Source: DAIPKP01 sp964545875 (GTDB lineage Bacteria > Synergistota > Synergistia > Synergistales > Aminiphilaceae). From it: 64,000 nt of DNA. Made by a program: the position numbers and the translations under genes. This document shows positions 50,635-59,540 of the stretch, piece after piece; within the stretch, counting starts at the first letter, position 1; every line of letters starts with the position of its first letter. Where the stretch lies: the NCBI GenBank assembly GCA_964545875.1, contig CAZJHH010000004.1, positions 1 through 64,000 on the forward strand. Direction: 5' to 3'. The notes beneath the pieces were generated by a model. The model did not search any database and was not told the DNA's origin. It saw only the letters and a program-made list of their open reading frames with translations.

Positions 50635-52041
50635 CTAAAGCTCTTGAGCAATCTCTCCCTGCCACTGAAGAAGGAGTTCCGTCCCTCCTCCGGTACCCGG
50701 CAGAATCCCCGCAAAACGGAACCCCAACTTTTCCACTCCTTCGAGAAAGGCGGTTCCCGGAGATTCCAGGGGAAGCCGTATGAGCATGCATCGAATGCCC
50801 TCGCCGGAAAGTTTTTCCAGATGCCGGCGAATCTGCACCAGAAGATCCGCGTCGTAGCGAAGCACCGTGAGAAAGGCTCTGTGCCGGGAATGATCCACAT
50901 CGAGAGTTATCATGCTCTGGCGGAGGGAAAAAGCCTCGGGTTCCAGGGAAGGTTTGGGAAAACGAACCTTCAGCCCCAGGTCCAGGCATATCCGGTGTAT
51001 CTCCGAAGCATAGTCCCGGGGCGGGTGGAGGCTCTGTTCCTCCATCTCTTCGAGAGGCTTGAAGAGAAGCACCCCCCGGGGGTCGATGCGCTCGAAATAG
51101 GCATCCACACCCCCGGATTGCCGGAAACCCAGCCGGGCACAGCGATCCAGTCCCTGAGGTTCATTATGAGGAATCAGGGCGAAAAGTTCCTTACGCTCCA
51201 GCTTTTTCGCCTTCTCCAGCACCGCCGCTTCCAGATCATCCAACAGAGCTTCCCAACGGGGAGAGTTCTGAAGGTTCCGGGATACCATGGGAACGATCCA
51301 GAAGAGGCGGTCTCCCCACTCCTCCTGCATTCCCAGGGCTCCCAAGGCAAGGAGTTTCCCTCGGGAATCCAGGGCTCCCAGGGGAATCAAAAGACCTTCC
51401 CGAATCAGAGAGCCGATATCCTCGCTCTGATAGGCATATTGCAGAAAGGAACCTACCCGAAGGGGAAGAGTGGAGAGGAAGGCGGAAATTTTGGAGGCCT
51501 CCCGAAAGGTAAGCTCTTCGAAAGAGAAGGTTTCGGGAATCTCCTCCTCCGGAAGAAACGAGAGGGGGGACTGCTCCAAAGGAGCTTCGGCCTCCGTGAT
51601 CTTTCGAGGGGGGGCGTTCTTCTTCTCCAGGTACCGGCGAAAAAGATGGATCCGCGTTCCCGAGGCCTCCTGATCGGTAACACTCACCCGGTCCACGAGA
51701 TGTTTCATGAGAAAGAGCCCCATGGCCTGGGATCCCGATTCTTGAGGGCTTTCAGAGGATTCCGCCTCTTCCAGGCCTTCCTTGAGAAAGGGGGCTTCCG
51801 AAAGAGAAAGGATCACCCGAATTCCCAAGGGTACCCGGCGAAAGCAAACGGACACTTCCTCCGAAGGATCTCCTCCTCCGATAACTGCGGAAAAAGCCTC
51901 CTCCAGGGCGAGCTCCATCTTTTCGGGCCCCTCGGTAAAGGCGAAGAGCCCCATGAATCCCCGGAAACCTCCCAAAAGGGGGGCGATAAAGCGGATGTTT
52001 TTGGGGATCCGCATCTCCATGAACAAGCCGGTTTCCATCAT
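50635..52041 (-). CDS. RsbW-like HATPase domain fused to GNAT-like domain
   Basis: A 468-residue soluble protein. Residues about 1-140 resemble anti-sigma-factor kinases (ELALEEAFSAVIGGGDP, MGLFLMKHLVDRVSVTD), but the N-box Asn and the G1 Asp-x-Gly are missing (ALEEAFSAVI; LSLSEAPF), so ATP binding is doubtful. The remainder, with LIPLGALDSRGKLLALGALG and CARLGFRQSGG, looks like an acyltransferase (GNAT) fold. Combinations of RsbW-like ATPase and acetyltransferase domains occur in environmental bacteria; function is unclear, perhaps partner-switching regulation. ATG 52041 follows GGAGGTGTGTGCCC. Confidence 0.7.
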   Translation of the reverse strand: MMETGLFMEMRIPKNIRFIAPLLGGFRGFMGLFAFTEGPEKMELALEEAFSAVIGGGDPSEEVSVCFRRVPLGIRVILSLSEAPFLKEGLEEAESSESPQESGSQAMGLFLMKHLVDRVSVTDQEASGTRIHLFRRYLEKKNAPPRKITEAEAPLEQSPLSFLPEEEIPETFSFEELTFREASKISAFLSTLPLRVGSFLQYAYQSEDIGSLIREGLLIPLGALDSRGKLLALGALGMQEEWGDRLFWIVPMVSRNLQNSPRWEALLDDLEAAVLEKAKKLERKELFALIPHNEPQGLDRCARLGFRQSGGVDAYFERIDPRGVLLFKPLEEMEEQSLHPPRDYASEIHRICLDLGLKVRFPKPSLEPEAFSLRQSMITLDVDHSRHRAFLTVLRYDADLLVQIRRHLEKLSGEGIRCMLIRLPLESPGTAFLEGVEKLGFRFAGILPGTGGGTELLLQWQGEIAQEL

Positions 52042-52080
52042 GGGCACACACCTCCTCCCGAAAAACTCCGGAAAAACTCG

Positions 52081-52827
52081 TTACTGCGTTTTTCCCAAAG
52101 CTACCCAATCTTCCGGAGGATTTTCTCCGGGGACGTTCCAGCTCTTGTTGGCTTCCAGCACAAAGGTCTCCACATCCACAAAGGGACGGGCAAGGGCGGA
52201 GGCAGTATCCTCAGAAATGGCCCCCTGCCGGACAACCTCCTGCCCCGCTCTTCGGACCATGTCGAGATAGGGATCCACAAGGGGACGGCATGCGGGAACC
52301 CGAAGCATCTCCCCGGCGGTGCAAAAAACCGTTCCCAGGAGATTCTCCTCATGCCCCTCGAGAAGCTGTAGAAAATGGGCTTTGAGGGCGTGGAAATGGT
52401 GGGGCTCCGGAAAACCGCAGTTGGAAATGACCACCAGCTTCCAGGGGTCGCCTCCATAGCGGGAAGGATGTCCGAAATGCTCTCCATCCTTGATCATCCA
52501 AGGCTTTACCACGGGGAGGGTTCGCTCGAGAATTCGCTTCAGCCGGGCGGTCATGCCATAGTGATAGAGCGGGGTGGCCCAGATGAAAACATCCACTCCC
52601 CACATTTTTTCCAACACTCCGGACATGTCGTCCTTGTGCACACACACTCCGGGAGTGACGTTCCAGCAGGAAAAACAGCCCAAACAGTCCTTTATGGAAA
52701 GCTCCGAAGCAAAAAGGGTCTCTCCCGAGGCCCCTTCTCGGGCCGCTCCTTCCAAAAAGGCGTTCACCAGCACCTGGGTATTGCTTTTTCTTCCCCGGGG
52801 GCTTCCATTGATACAAAGAAATTTCAT
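52081..52827 (-). CDS. Iron-sulfur flavoprotein / NADPH-dependent FMN reductase-like protein
   Basis: A 248-residue flavodoxin-fold protein with the FMN loop INGSPRGRKSNTQ (residues 6-18) and a compact Cys motif C-x2-C-x2-C-x7-C (Cys48, 51, 54, 62), which in iron-sulfur flavoproteins holds a [4Fe-4S] cluster. The isoalloxazine contact region is FIWATPLYHYGMTARLKRI. Such proteins move electrons from ferredoxin or NAD(P)H to O2, peroxide or quinones in anaerobes. The C-terminal extension (about 190-248) is longer than usual. ATG 52827 gives the canonical MKFLCINGSP start. Confidence 0.85.
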   Translation of the reverse strand: MKFLCINGSPRGRKSNTQVLVNAFLEGAAREGASGETLFASELSIKDCLGCFSCWNVTPGVCVHKDDMSGVLEKMWGVDVFIWATPLYHYGMTARLKRILERTLPVVKPWMIKDGEHFGHPSRYGGDPWKLVVISNCGFPEPHHFHALKAHFLQLLEGHEENLLGTVFCTAGEMLRVPACRPLVDPYLDMVRRAGQEVVRQGAISEDTASALARPFVDVETFVLEANKSWNVPGENPPEDWVALGKTQ

Positions 52828-53011
52828 TCTCGTTTTGCCTTTCCAGATACAACGTATCTTTCTTTTCAATCGTTTCAACTGTTTCGGCCAGACACCGCTC
52901 CGGAAAGTTTTTCCGGAAACAAAGCCGGAGCAACCAATCCAGGGAGCAAGCCAAAGGGGATCACGCAAGGATTTCCGTTACAAAAAGCACTGTCGGTACG
53001 GGAGGAGGCCA

Positions 53012-53051
53012 AAAGCATCAGCCGTGCCGGCAGTGGCGCGGCTGATGCTTT
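53012..53051 (-). terminator. Hairpin downstream of the C69 dipeptidase gene
   Basis: AAAGCATCAGCCG pairs with CGGCTGATGCTTT (13 bp) across a 14-nt loop, 200 bp after the minus-strand dipeptidase gene. On the minus strand TTTTGG follows. Confidence 0.5.
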
Positions 53052-53251
53052 GAATCGGAGCGATGAAAGGAACGAAACGCTTCGGCTTCACCCGGGCCGG
53101 AAGAAAGAGACGCTCCGGCTTTCTAAAAACGCTCATAAATATATACATACCCTGCCCACGGTCGTTTATTTCGGAAGTATCCGGAGATACCCGGGAAAAA
53201 GGGCTGAGGCTTTTCTATCCCAAAACCAGGAAACTCTCCAGGGAAAGTTTT

Positions 53252-54823
53252 CTAACGAAAATCGTCGATTTGAGGATCGAAGGCTTCTTCATCCTCCAGA
53301 GCCAGGGCCGTGATAAGCTGGGCTTCCAGAGCCCGGGCAACCTCCACGGCCTTCTCCGCCATCTTCACATCCGCCTCGGAAAGAGAGGCTTCCGCCTTTT
53401 CCGGGTTTCCTTCGTTCCAATAGGCGAGGGCGGTGACCGCGGCGTTCTTCTTCTGGGCAAAAACTTCTTCCTGGTAGGCTATCCAGAAGTTCTGGAGCTT
53501 CTTCTGCCACTCCGGATTATGCCGTACCAGAGCGGAAGGAGAGCGGAAGGCCCAGGAGGCGGAGCGGCCGTCATACACGTCGGTGCCCTCGGTATATCCT
53601 TCCGGGCTTGCCTGGAGCCCCCCGTGGAAGGGGAGATAGACGCTTTCCCTTGCGGGGCCGAGAGCGAGCCACATAACCACCCCGATCTGCCAGGGAACGG
53701 AGTCGGTCTCTCCCATTTCAAAGATGTGGGACTCCATGTTGCTCTTGCGGGAAATTACGCGGTATCCTTCAAAATCGAAATCTTTTTCGTAGGCATAGCT
53801 ATCGGAGCGGAAGAAGGCCATGATATCTTCGACGGATATGGGCTTGTCCGGCTTCATCAAAAAGGGATAACGGGCCTTGCCGGGTTCCTGCTTTACCGAG
53901 GGGGAAAACCAGCGCTGCCCCCACCAATTGCGGATACCACAGCACTTGGCCATGTTCTCGTCGCTTACGTCTCCGTAGGCCTGGGCAAAATCGAAGTTCT
54001 TTTCGGTTCCCGCCTCGGCTCCGGGAAGGCCCTGCGCCACCGCAAAGGAGAAAACCCCCGGAGATCCCATGAAGTTCTTCCGCTCTCCCAGGGCATCCTC
54101 CACATCGAAGCCATCGATACGGGCGATGTTGCCGTTCACCACGTACATGTCATCGGGAATGCGTACCGCCGCCCACTGATGCCCGGCATACTCCATGTAC
54201 CAGATCTCGTCCCGATCCGCTATGGCAAGCCCCGCAATCTCTCCATATCCCTCGTTATAGGGATCCTCGGCGCTACCGAACTTCTCCACCGCCGCTCCGA
54301 GAAGAAGCACCCCTTCCCGGGCGGTTCTGGCCCGGGGAAGCACCAGGGCGGGGATCATGCACTCCTCCACCCCGTTGGGAGTGCCGGGATCCGCCGCATT
54401 GGAAAGATCGTTACGGTCCTCGGTTTCCGTGGCGGTGATCACCACGCCTTCGCTGTTAATTCCCGCGGCGCTGTAGGGCCAGAGTCCTCCGTCCCAGGAG
54501 TCTTCACCATGATCTTCGTAGCAGAAATCCGGAAGGGAAAAGAACTTGAGGCTTTCCGTCATTCCCTCGGGGTAGCCCCACTCCAGACCGTTGAAAAAAG
54601 TCTCGGTCTCTCCGGGCTCGACATGCCTGGGGGGAGTTACCACAAGATATTTGGAAACCGCCGAAGCACCGTCCTCCATGCGGGCCACCAGGGGGTGTCC
54701 CGTGGCGGAGGCATCCTTGCCCACAAAAACCGCTGTGCATCCCAGGGCTCCCCCCGCGAGAAGCCCAAGAAGAGCACATCCTAAAAGAGCCTTCATGCCG
54801 TGACGTACCAATTGATTACGCAT
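53252..54823 (-). CDS. Exported C69-family dipeptidase
   Basis: A 523-residue Ntn hydrolase with an N-terminal signal peptide (MKALLGCALLGLLAGGALG) that ends directly before Cys29 in GCTAVFVGKDASATG. Cys29 is the expected N-terminal nucleophile of C69 dipeptidases, so removal of the signal peptide may activate the enzyme; it could also read as a lipobox. Other family motifs are VARMEDG, AAGINSEGVVITATET, EIWYMEYAGHQWAAVRIPDD and NGNIARI. It would split dipeptides in the periplasm, fitting growth on peptides. ATG 54823 follows TGGAGGTCGAAAGT. Confidence 0.92.
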   Translation of the reverse strand: MRNQLVRHGMKALLGCALLGLLAGGALGCTAVFVGKDASATGHPLVARMEDGASAVSKYLVVTPPRHVEPGETETFFNGLEWGYPEGMTESLKFFSLPDFCYEDHGEDSWDGGLWPYSAAGINSEGVVITATETEDRNDLSNAADPGTPNGVEECMIPALVLPRARTAREGVLLLGAAVEKFGSAEDPYNEGYGEIAGLAIADRDEIWYMEYAGHQWAAVRIPDDMYVVNGNIARIDGFDVEDALGERKNFMGSPGVFSFAVAQGLPGAEAGTEKNFDFAQAYGDVSDENMAKCCGIRNWWGQRWFSPSVKQEPGKARYPFLMKPDKPISVEDIMAFFRSDSYAYEKDFDFEGYRVISRKSNMESHIFEMGETDSVPWQIGVVMWLALGPARESVYLPFHGGLQASPEGYTEGTDVYDGRSASWAFRSPSALVRHNPEWQKKLQNFWIAYQEEVFAQKKNAAVTALAYWNEGNPEKAEASLSEADVKMAEKAVEVARALEAQLITALALEDEEAFDPQIDDFR

Positions 54824-54982
54824 ACTTTCGACCTCCATGGCCCATAATATGAATCTAGCTAGACTTAGGGCATTTTCTCACGCCTTCCGAAGGAAAACAA
54901 GGTCTTCGAAAGCCCCGTCCCAGGCAAGCCGGGCTTTCGGGCCTGGTCCACTTCGGCGCATCCATGGAAGAAAAGCGTTTTT

Positions 54983-56530
54983 TTATCCTTCCTCTTTCCT
55001 CTCCACTTCCTGCGTAAAGGCTGCAAAATGCCGGATTCGATTTCCATAGAACACTCCGTGCCCCTGAAGGACTGCGTTCTCAAAGGTGTAGCGAAAAGGA
55101 TGTTCCTCATCCTTCCGGAGCGTTTCCAGGGCCTCGCCGACATGCCTTCGGGCCCTCTCGGCATCTTCCCGTTCCGATTTTTCCGAGGTCTCTCCGGAAA
55201 GCTCTCCCGAGGAAGCGAGAAAATATCCTTCCGCCATCCGGGGCCAGAGAGCTGAAAACGTCCTGGGAGATTCCAGCACGTCCATTCCCAGCATCTCCTT
55301 TCCTCGGAAGACCAGGCATCCCAAAGCCTCGGGAGGAGCGGCCAGATCCTTCATAAACTGCTCGAAAAGAGAAGCCTCCTCTTCGTACCCCTCTAGGAGA
55401 GAGCCCGTGGAAGAATCCACCCCCCTGGAACAAAGAAGGTCTTGCACCTCCTGCCATACCTCCCCCTGAGCCCGGGACGCCCTCAGAGGATTTCCCGAAA
55501 GGTTGCTCCTCTGGCGAACCGAGGGAGGAGCAAAGGAGGCGGCTCCGAAAGAAGTTCCGCCATTGTTCCAGCGCCCCTGCTCCACACAGCATACGGGAAT
55601 TATCCGTTCTTCCCCCGGGGATACTACCAGGGTAACCCGAAGAACCCGGTGCTGCTTCCCCCCTTCAAGAAGCTCTCCCTCCAGAAGAAGAATGGGCCGT
55701 GATCCCCTGTTGGTCACCCGAAGCTCCGGCACGCTTCCCTCGGAGGAAACCTCGGAAATGAGGGCGCTTCCTTCCGCAAGGGCTTCTTCGAGAAGAGGAA
55801 GCTCCTCCTCTTCGGAATCGGCGAGTGCCCCGGAAGAGGAAAACCAAAAGATGGTGTAGTTCTTCCACCTCCTGGGATCTCCTTCCAGGGTCAATCCGCG
55901 AAAAGCCTCCTCCAGGCGCTTTTTCCCCAACTCCTCCGCCCGCTTTTGCTGTCCTTCGAGGAGTCTCAGATAAAGGTGGCTCTCGGAAAGACTGAAGCGA
56001 TCCACCAGACTACGGAGCTTCTCCGCCACGTCTCGAATCATTCGGGGATCCTCCCAGGTCTGCCCCATCTGCCAGGCATGCAGAAGAAGGTTGCGCAGCC
56101 CGTCTTCCGGCTTGGTGCAGGAAGGAATCTGTTTCAGGAGCCCCTCTCCCTTGGAGGATGCGAAGATTCGAATCTCCAGAGGTGCTTTCTGTTCCGTAAG
56201 GGATCCTTCGTGGGGGATCAGCGCATCTCCCAGTATGAGTCCCCGATCAAGCAGAGGAGCAAGCCAGGCCGCATCCTTCCGGGGAAGGTATCCCAGGGCG
56301 TGGAAATCCCGGTTATCCACTCGTACCGCCCGAGGATCGTGAGAATTTTCAGGCTCCCTTTCCAGGAAAACCTCTTCCCCCGGCACTGCCCGGGCATGGT
56401 GGTACTGAAGCCCCACCACCGAGGAATCCAGGGTTCCCAAAAAGATTTCTTCCTTTCCGTCAGAGAGGTTTTCCTTCCTGGTCTTCCCTTTTTCTTCCGG
56501 AGTTTTCCGCAGTTTCTTCTGCTTGGGCAT
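54983..56530 (-). CDS. HIRAN domain fused to ARPP-1-like (DUF6569-type) domain
   Basis: A 515-residue protein. Residues about 36-110 match the HIRAN fold (SSVVGLQYHHARAVPGEEV, LEREPENSHDPRAVRVDN, LGYLPRKDAAWLAPLLDRG), a DNA-end-binding module in HLTF-type helicases that also occurs alone in bacteria. The second half (about 270-490) has SRPILLLEGELLEGGKQHRV, VVSPGEERIIPVCCVEQGRW and RGKEMLGMDVLESPRTFSALWP, which I recognise as an ARPP-1 / DUF6569-type domain. It starts 42 bp after rmuC, a predicted nuclease gene. ATG 56530 follows AAAGGAG. A role in DNA-end handling or defence is inference. Confidence 0.75.
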   Translation of the reverse strand: MPKQKKLRKTPEEKGKTRKENLSDGKEEIFLGTLDSSVVGLQYHHARAVPGEEVFLEREPENSHDPRAVRVDNRDFHALGYLPRKDAAWLAPLLDRGLILGDALIPHEGSLTEQKAPLEIRIFASSKGEGLLKQIPSCTKPEDGLRNLLLHAWQMGQTWEDPRMIRDVAEKLRSLVDRFSLSESHLYLRLLEGQQKRAEELGKKRLEEAFRGLTLEGDPRRWKNYTIFWFSSSGALADSEEEELPLLEEALAEGSALISEVSSEGSVPELRVTNRGSRPILLLEGELLEGGKQHRVLRVTLVVSPGEERIIPVCCVEQGRWNNGGTSFGAASFAPPSVRQRSNLSGNPLRASRAQGEVWQEVQDLLCSRGVDSSTGSLLEGYEEEASLFEQFMKDLAAPPEALGCLVFRGKEMLGMDVLESPRTFSALWPRMAEGYFLASSGELSGETSEKSEREDAERARRHVGEALETLRKDEEHPFRYTFENAVLQGHGVFYGNRIRHFAAFTQEVERKEEG

Positions 56531-56572
56531 GGATTTTTCTCCTTTCACGATCTTTCCCGGAACGGGCCGAAA

Positions 56573-57940
56573 CTATTCTCGAAGATCCTCCTCCAGAGCC
56601 TGATCCACCAAATCCTGAGAAAGTTCTTTCCGGGCCCGGGCACCGAGCTCCCGAAGCATTTCCGTACGGCGCACCAAATTCCCCCGCCCCTGGATAAGGC
56701 GATTGTGACACTCCTCGTAACAGCCCCGGGCTCTCTGGAGATGTTCTCCCAGGTTTTCGAGATCCTCCACAAAAAGCACGAATTTATCGTAGAGCTCTCC
56801 GCTCTGCCGGGCGATCTCCAGGGCGTGGCGGTTCTGTTTTTCCCGCTGCCAGAGGTTTGCCACGGTACGCAGGGCGAAGAGAAGCGTTCCCGGAGAAACC
56901 GGAAAAACCCCCTGCTCGAAAGCCCGCTGCATAAAATTCTCCTCCTTCTCCTGGGCCAGAAGGAGCGCGGGATCCAGGGGAACGAACATAAAAACGAAAT
57001 CCGGAGTTCCCAGATCTTCCAGAGCCTCGTATCCCTTGCTTTTCAGGGAAACCATATGCCTGTTCAGAGATGCCAGATGCTCTTTGAGATACCTTTCCCG
57101 AACTTCCGGAGAGTCTTCACGGCAGTACCCCTCATAGGCCACCAGAGAAACTTTCGAATCCACCACGAGATGCCTTTCTCCGGGAAGGTATATCACCGCA
57201 TCCGGCTGAAGCCGTTTTCCTTCGGGGGTGGTGAACGAGGGTTGAAGACGATACTCCCGATCCTTTCCCAGACCCGCCAGATCAAGCACCCGTTCCAGCA
57301 CCATCTCTCCCCAGTTTCCCATGACCTTTGCCTGCCCCTTGAGAGCCTCTGTGAGATTCTGGGCCTCCCGGGCCATATGCTGATTAAGCTCTCCAAGTTG
57401 CCGCACCTGTTCCCGCAGTTCGCTCCTATCCCGGGTATCCGAGGTGTACACCGTCTCTACCCGGCTCCGGAAATCCGCGATCCGCTCTCCCAGAGGAATC
57501 AAAAGGTTTTCCAGGCCTTCCCGGCTCATGCGGTTGAAGGAGATCGTTTTTTCTTCGAAAATGGCATTCGCCAAGGCGGCAAAATCCTTTTGAAGCCGTT
57601 CCCGGATCTCATCGAACTCCCGTCGCTGCTCCCGGACCCGGCTTTCGGAGCTTGTCCGTTCGGCCTGTTCCCGTGCAAGGGATTCCCGGAGCTCCATGAG
57701 CTGCTGCCCCTGTTTTTCCCGTTCCCGCTGGGAATCCCCAAGCTCTCCCTCTAAAAATGTCAGGGTCTGTTCCCGCCGGGCCAGCTCCAGATCTTTCTGG
57801 CGCAACTCCTCCTGGAGCTCCTCAAACTCTTCCGGAGAGGCTCCTTCCCAGGCGGCATAGCGGTAATGCTGAAAAATCCACCCCAGCACCCCCCCGGCAA
57901 GAAAACACCCTGCTCCGAGAGCGAGAAGTCCCATCTCCAT
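56573..57940 (-). CDS. rmuC: DNA recombination protein RmuC
   Basis: A 455-residue RmuC-family protein. It has an N-terminal transmembrane helix (LLALGAGCFLAGGVLGWIF), a long coiled coil (about 35-210) and the conserved nuclease-like domain (KVMGNWGEMVLERVLDLAGL, KRLQPDAVIYLPGERHLVVDSKVSLVAYEGY, DFVFMFVPLDPALLLAQ). RmuC limits inversion between short inverted repeats, presumably by cutting DNA structures, and some homologues act in phage defence. It begins 5 bp after the hydrolase gene and precedes the HIRAN protein gene. GGGAGATAGGGAAT precedes the ATG. Confidence 0.94.
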   Translation of the reverse strand: MEMGLLALGAGCFLAGGVLGWIFQHYRYAAWEGASPEEFEELQEELRQKDLELARREQTLTFLEGELGDSQREREKQGQQLMELRESLAREQAERTSSESRVREQRREFDEIRERLQKDFAALANAIFEEKTISFNRMSREGLENLLIPLGERIADFRSRVETVYTSDTRDRSELREQVRQLGELNQHMAREAQNLTEALKGQAKVMGNWGEMVLERVLDLAGLGKDREYRLQPSFTTPEGKRLQPDAVIYLPGERHLVVDSKVSLVAYEGYCREDSPEVRERYLKEHLASLNRHMVSLKSKGYEALEDLGTPDFVFMFVPLDPALLLAQEKEENFMQRAFEQGVFPVSPGTLLFALRTVANLWQREKQNRHALEIARQSGELYDKFVLFVEDLENLGEHLQRARGCYEECHNRLIQGRGNLVRRTEMLRELGARARKELSQDLVDQALEEDLRE

Positions 57941-57945
57941 ATTCC

Positions 57946-58674
57946 CTATCTCCCTTCACGAACTCTTCTCGAGGATTCGAAAAATTCCAGAATCCGCTTC
58001 CATGCCTTTGCATGATATTCGGGATCGTAATAGTTTCCCCTTGAAAAATCCGGAATTCCCGAGGGATTACAAAAACCGTGTCCCGCTCCGGAATAGAGTG
58101 TCACCTCGGCATGCCATTTCCTCCGTTCCAGCTCCTCCAGGAAAGTTTGAAGATCTTCCGGAGGCACCACCCGATCCTTCATGCCGTGAATCACCAGAAG
58201 CGGCGTTTCCCGGGAATTTTCGCTTTCCCGGGCGGGACTGTCGAGATACCCATAAACGCTGACGGCTCCGGCCCAGGATCCGCACCGCACCATTTCGAGC
58301 ACTCCCCCGCCGCCCAGGGAAAAACCCAGAAGAAAGATCTCCTCGGGTTTTCTGCGAGCGGCGGTTACAAGGTCTTCGGCACACCCGAGAGCCCGTTCCC
58401 GGAGAAGAAACCGGTCTTTACGCAGAGGCTTCAGAAGTTCCCGGGCCTTTTCCGGTGAAAGGTTTCGGTGTTCCGCTCCGTAGAGATCCGCCACTCCCAC
58501 GACAAACCCCTTTTCCGCAAGAGCTCTTGCCTTGGTGCAGAGAGCTTCGTCCATACCGATATACTCGTGAAAGAGCAGTATCAGGGAGGCCTTTTCGCTT
58601 TCTTTCGGAGGGGAATAGAGCAGATGTTCGAATCGCTCCGCCCCCTTTCCGGAAGATATTGGTTCCACCCGCAT
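57946..58674 (-). CDS. Dienelactone hydrolase-family alpha/beta hydrolase
   Basis: A 242-residue cytoplasmic alpha/beta hydrolase. The nucleophile elbow is FLLGFSLGGGGVLE (Ser rather than the Cys of true dienelactone hydrolases), the acid is probably in VIHGMKDRVVPPEDL and the His in SGAGHGFCNP. FHEYIGMDEALCTKARALAEKGF is typical of the family. Substrate unknown; probably an ester or lactone. ATG 58674 follows AAAGGCGG. It is linked to rmuC by a 5-bp gap but may be functionally unrelated. Confidence 0.88.
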   Translation of the reverse strand: MRVEPISSGKGAERFEHLLYSPPKESEKASLILLFHEYIGMDEALCTKARALAEKGFVVGVADLYGAEHRNLSPEKARELLKPLRKDRFLLRERALGCAEDLVTAARRKPEEIFLLGFSLGGGGVLEMVRCGSWAGAVSVYGYLDSPARESENSRETPLLVIHGMKDRVVPPEDLQTFLEELERRKWHAEVTLYSGAGHGFCNPSGIPDFSRGNYYDPEYHAKAWKRILEFFESSRRVREGR

Positions 58675-58731
58675 ATTTTCCGCCTTTCCGGACAAAACGC
58701 TGCCTTGAGAGTTGCCATAGAATCCTTTTTC

Positions 58732-59385
58732 TCAGATTTTTCGGATTTTCCGAACTCCCATCTGCAGGATGGAGGCCTTGTTACCGTTCATAGTGTTTAC
58801 TTCGAGAATTTCCCGGTGGATCGGAGAAAAATTCTCAAGAAGCTCCTCGAACCATGAAAGGTTGTGATGACGCATCACGCCTCCGTCGGAAAGACGAAAA
58901 ACTCCATAAACTCCGAACTCTTCCGCATATGCCTCATATCTCTTCCGATTACGATCGTTATCCTGAAGAGGGTAATCACTGAGATACAGAATCCCTCCCT
59001 CTTTGAGGATTCTCCATAACTCCCGAACGACATGCCTCTGCCCTTCATCGGTAGGGACACAGGTAAGCAGGGCGAAAAGAAGGCAGAGATCGAAAGAGCC
59101 CTCTTCAAAGGGAAGTCGTTTACCCCGAAGTGTCTGCAACCGCAAGCGAGGGTTCCGGTCCTTTCCTCGGCGGATCATGGCCTCCGAGACATCCACCCCC
59201 AGGACATTCTCATAACCTTGTTCCAAAAGCTCTTCACAGGTTCTGCCATATCCACAACCGTAATCGAGGATCGCCGCACTCCGGGAAAGATCAGGAGCAA
59301 AGCGCTCCAGATGAAGGGGATGCGAAAATGTCTTGCTCCGGGCTACCCGATTCCAGTATTCTTTTTGGACATCAAGAGAATTCAT
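58732..59385 (-). CDS. Class I SAM-dependent methyltransferase
   Basis: A 217-residue methyltransferase with motif I ILDYGCGYGRTCEELL (about residues 39-54), the acidic motif II NVLGVDVSEAMI, and motif IV FDLCLLFALLTCVP. The C-terminal part (YLSDYPLQDNDRNRKRYEAYA) resembles small-molecule or Tellurite-resistance-like methyltransferases. Substrate unknown. AAAGGAGATCGACC precedes ATG 59385. The gap to the downstream hydrolase gene is 57 bp, so co-transcription is likely. Confidence 0.9.
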   Translation of the reverse strand: MNSLDVQKEYWNRVARSKTFSHPLHLERFAPDLSRSAAILDYGCGYGRTCEELLEQGYENVLGVDVSEAMIRRGKDRNPRLRLQTLRGKRLPFEEGSFDLCLLFALLTCVPTDEGQRHVVRELWRILKEGGILYLSDYPLQDNDRNRKRYEAYAEEFGVYGVFRLSDGGVMRHHNLSWFEELLENFSPIHREILEVNTMNGNKASILQMGVRKIRKI

Positions 59386-59400
59386 GGTCGATCTCCTTTA

Positions 59401-59434
59401 TCGGAGAGAATCTTTTTCGGAGAGAATCTTTTTC
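59401..59434. repeat. Tandem 17-bp direct duplication in a 5' leader
   Basis: TCGGAGAGAATCTTTTT occurs twice in direct tandem, immediately upstream of the methyltransferase ribosome binding site, so it lies in that gene's leader. Confidence 0.85.
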
Positions 59435-59439
59435 GAATA

Positions 59440-59498
59440 GAAGATAACCATGGCACCCCGGAAAATAGAACCGCTTCCGGAGCACCATGGTTATCTTC
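59440..59498. terminator. Long interrupted inverted repeat between methyltransferase and aminotransferase genes
   Basis: GAAGATAACCATGG (59440-59453) is exactly complementary to 59485-59498, and an inner CCGGAA/TTCCGG pair can extend it. It lies after the minus-strand aminotransferase gene and may terminate it, although the T-run is weak. Confidence 0.55.
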
Positions 59499-59540
59499 AT
59501 GTACCAAGCTTGAAAAAACGCCCGGCCCTTCCGGAGTTTT

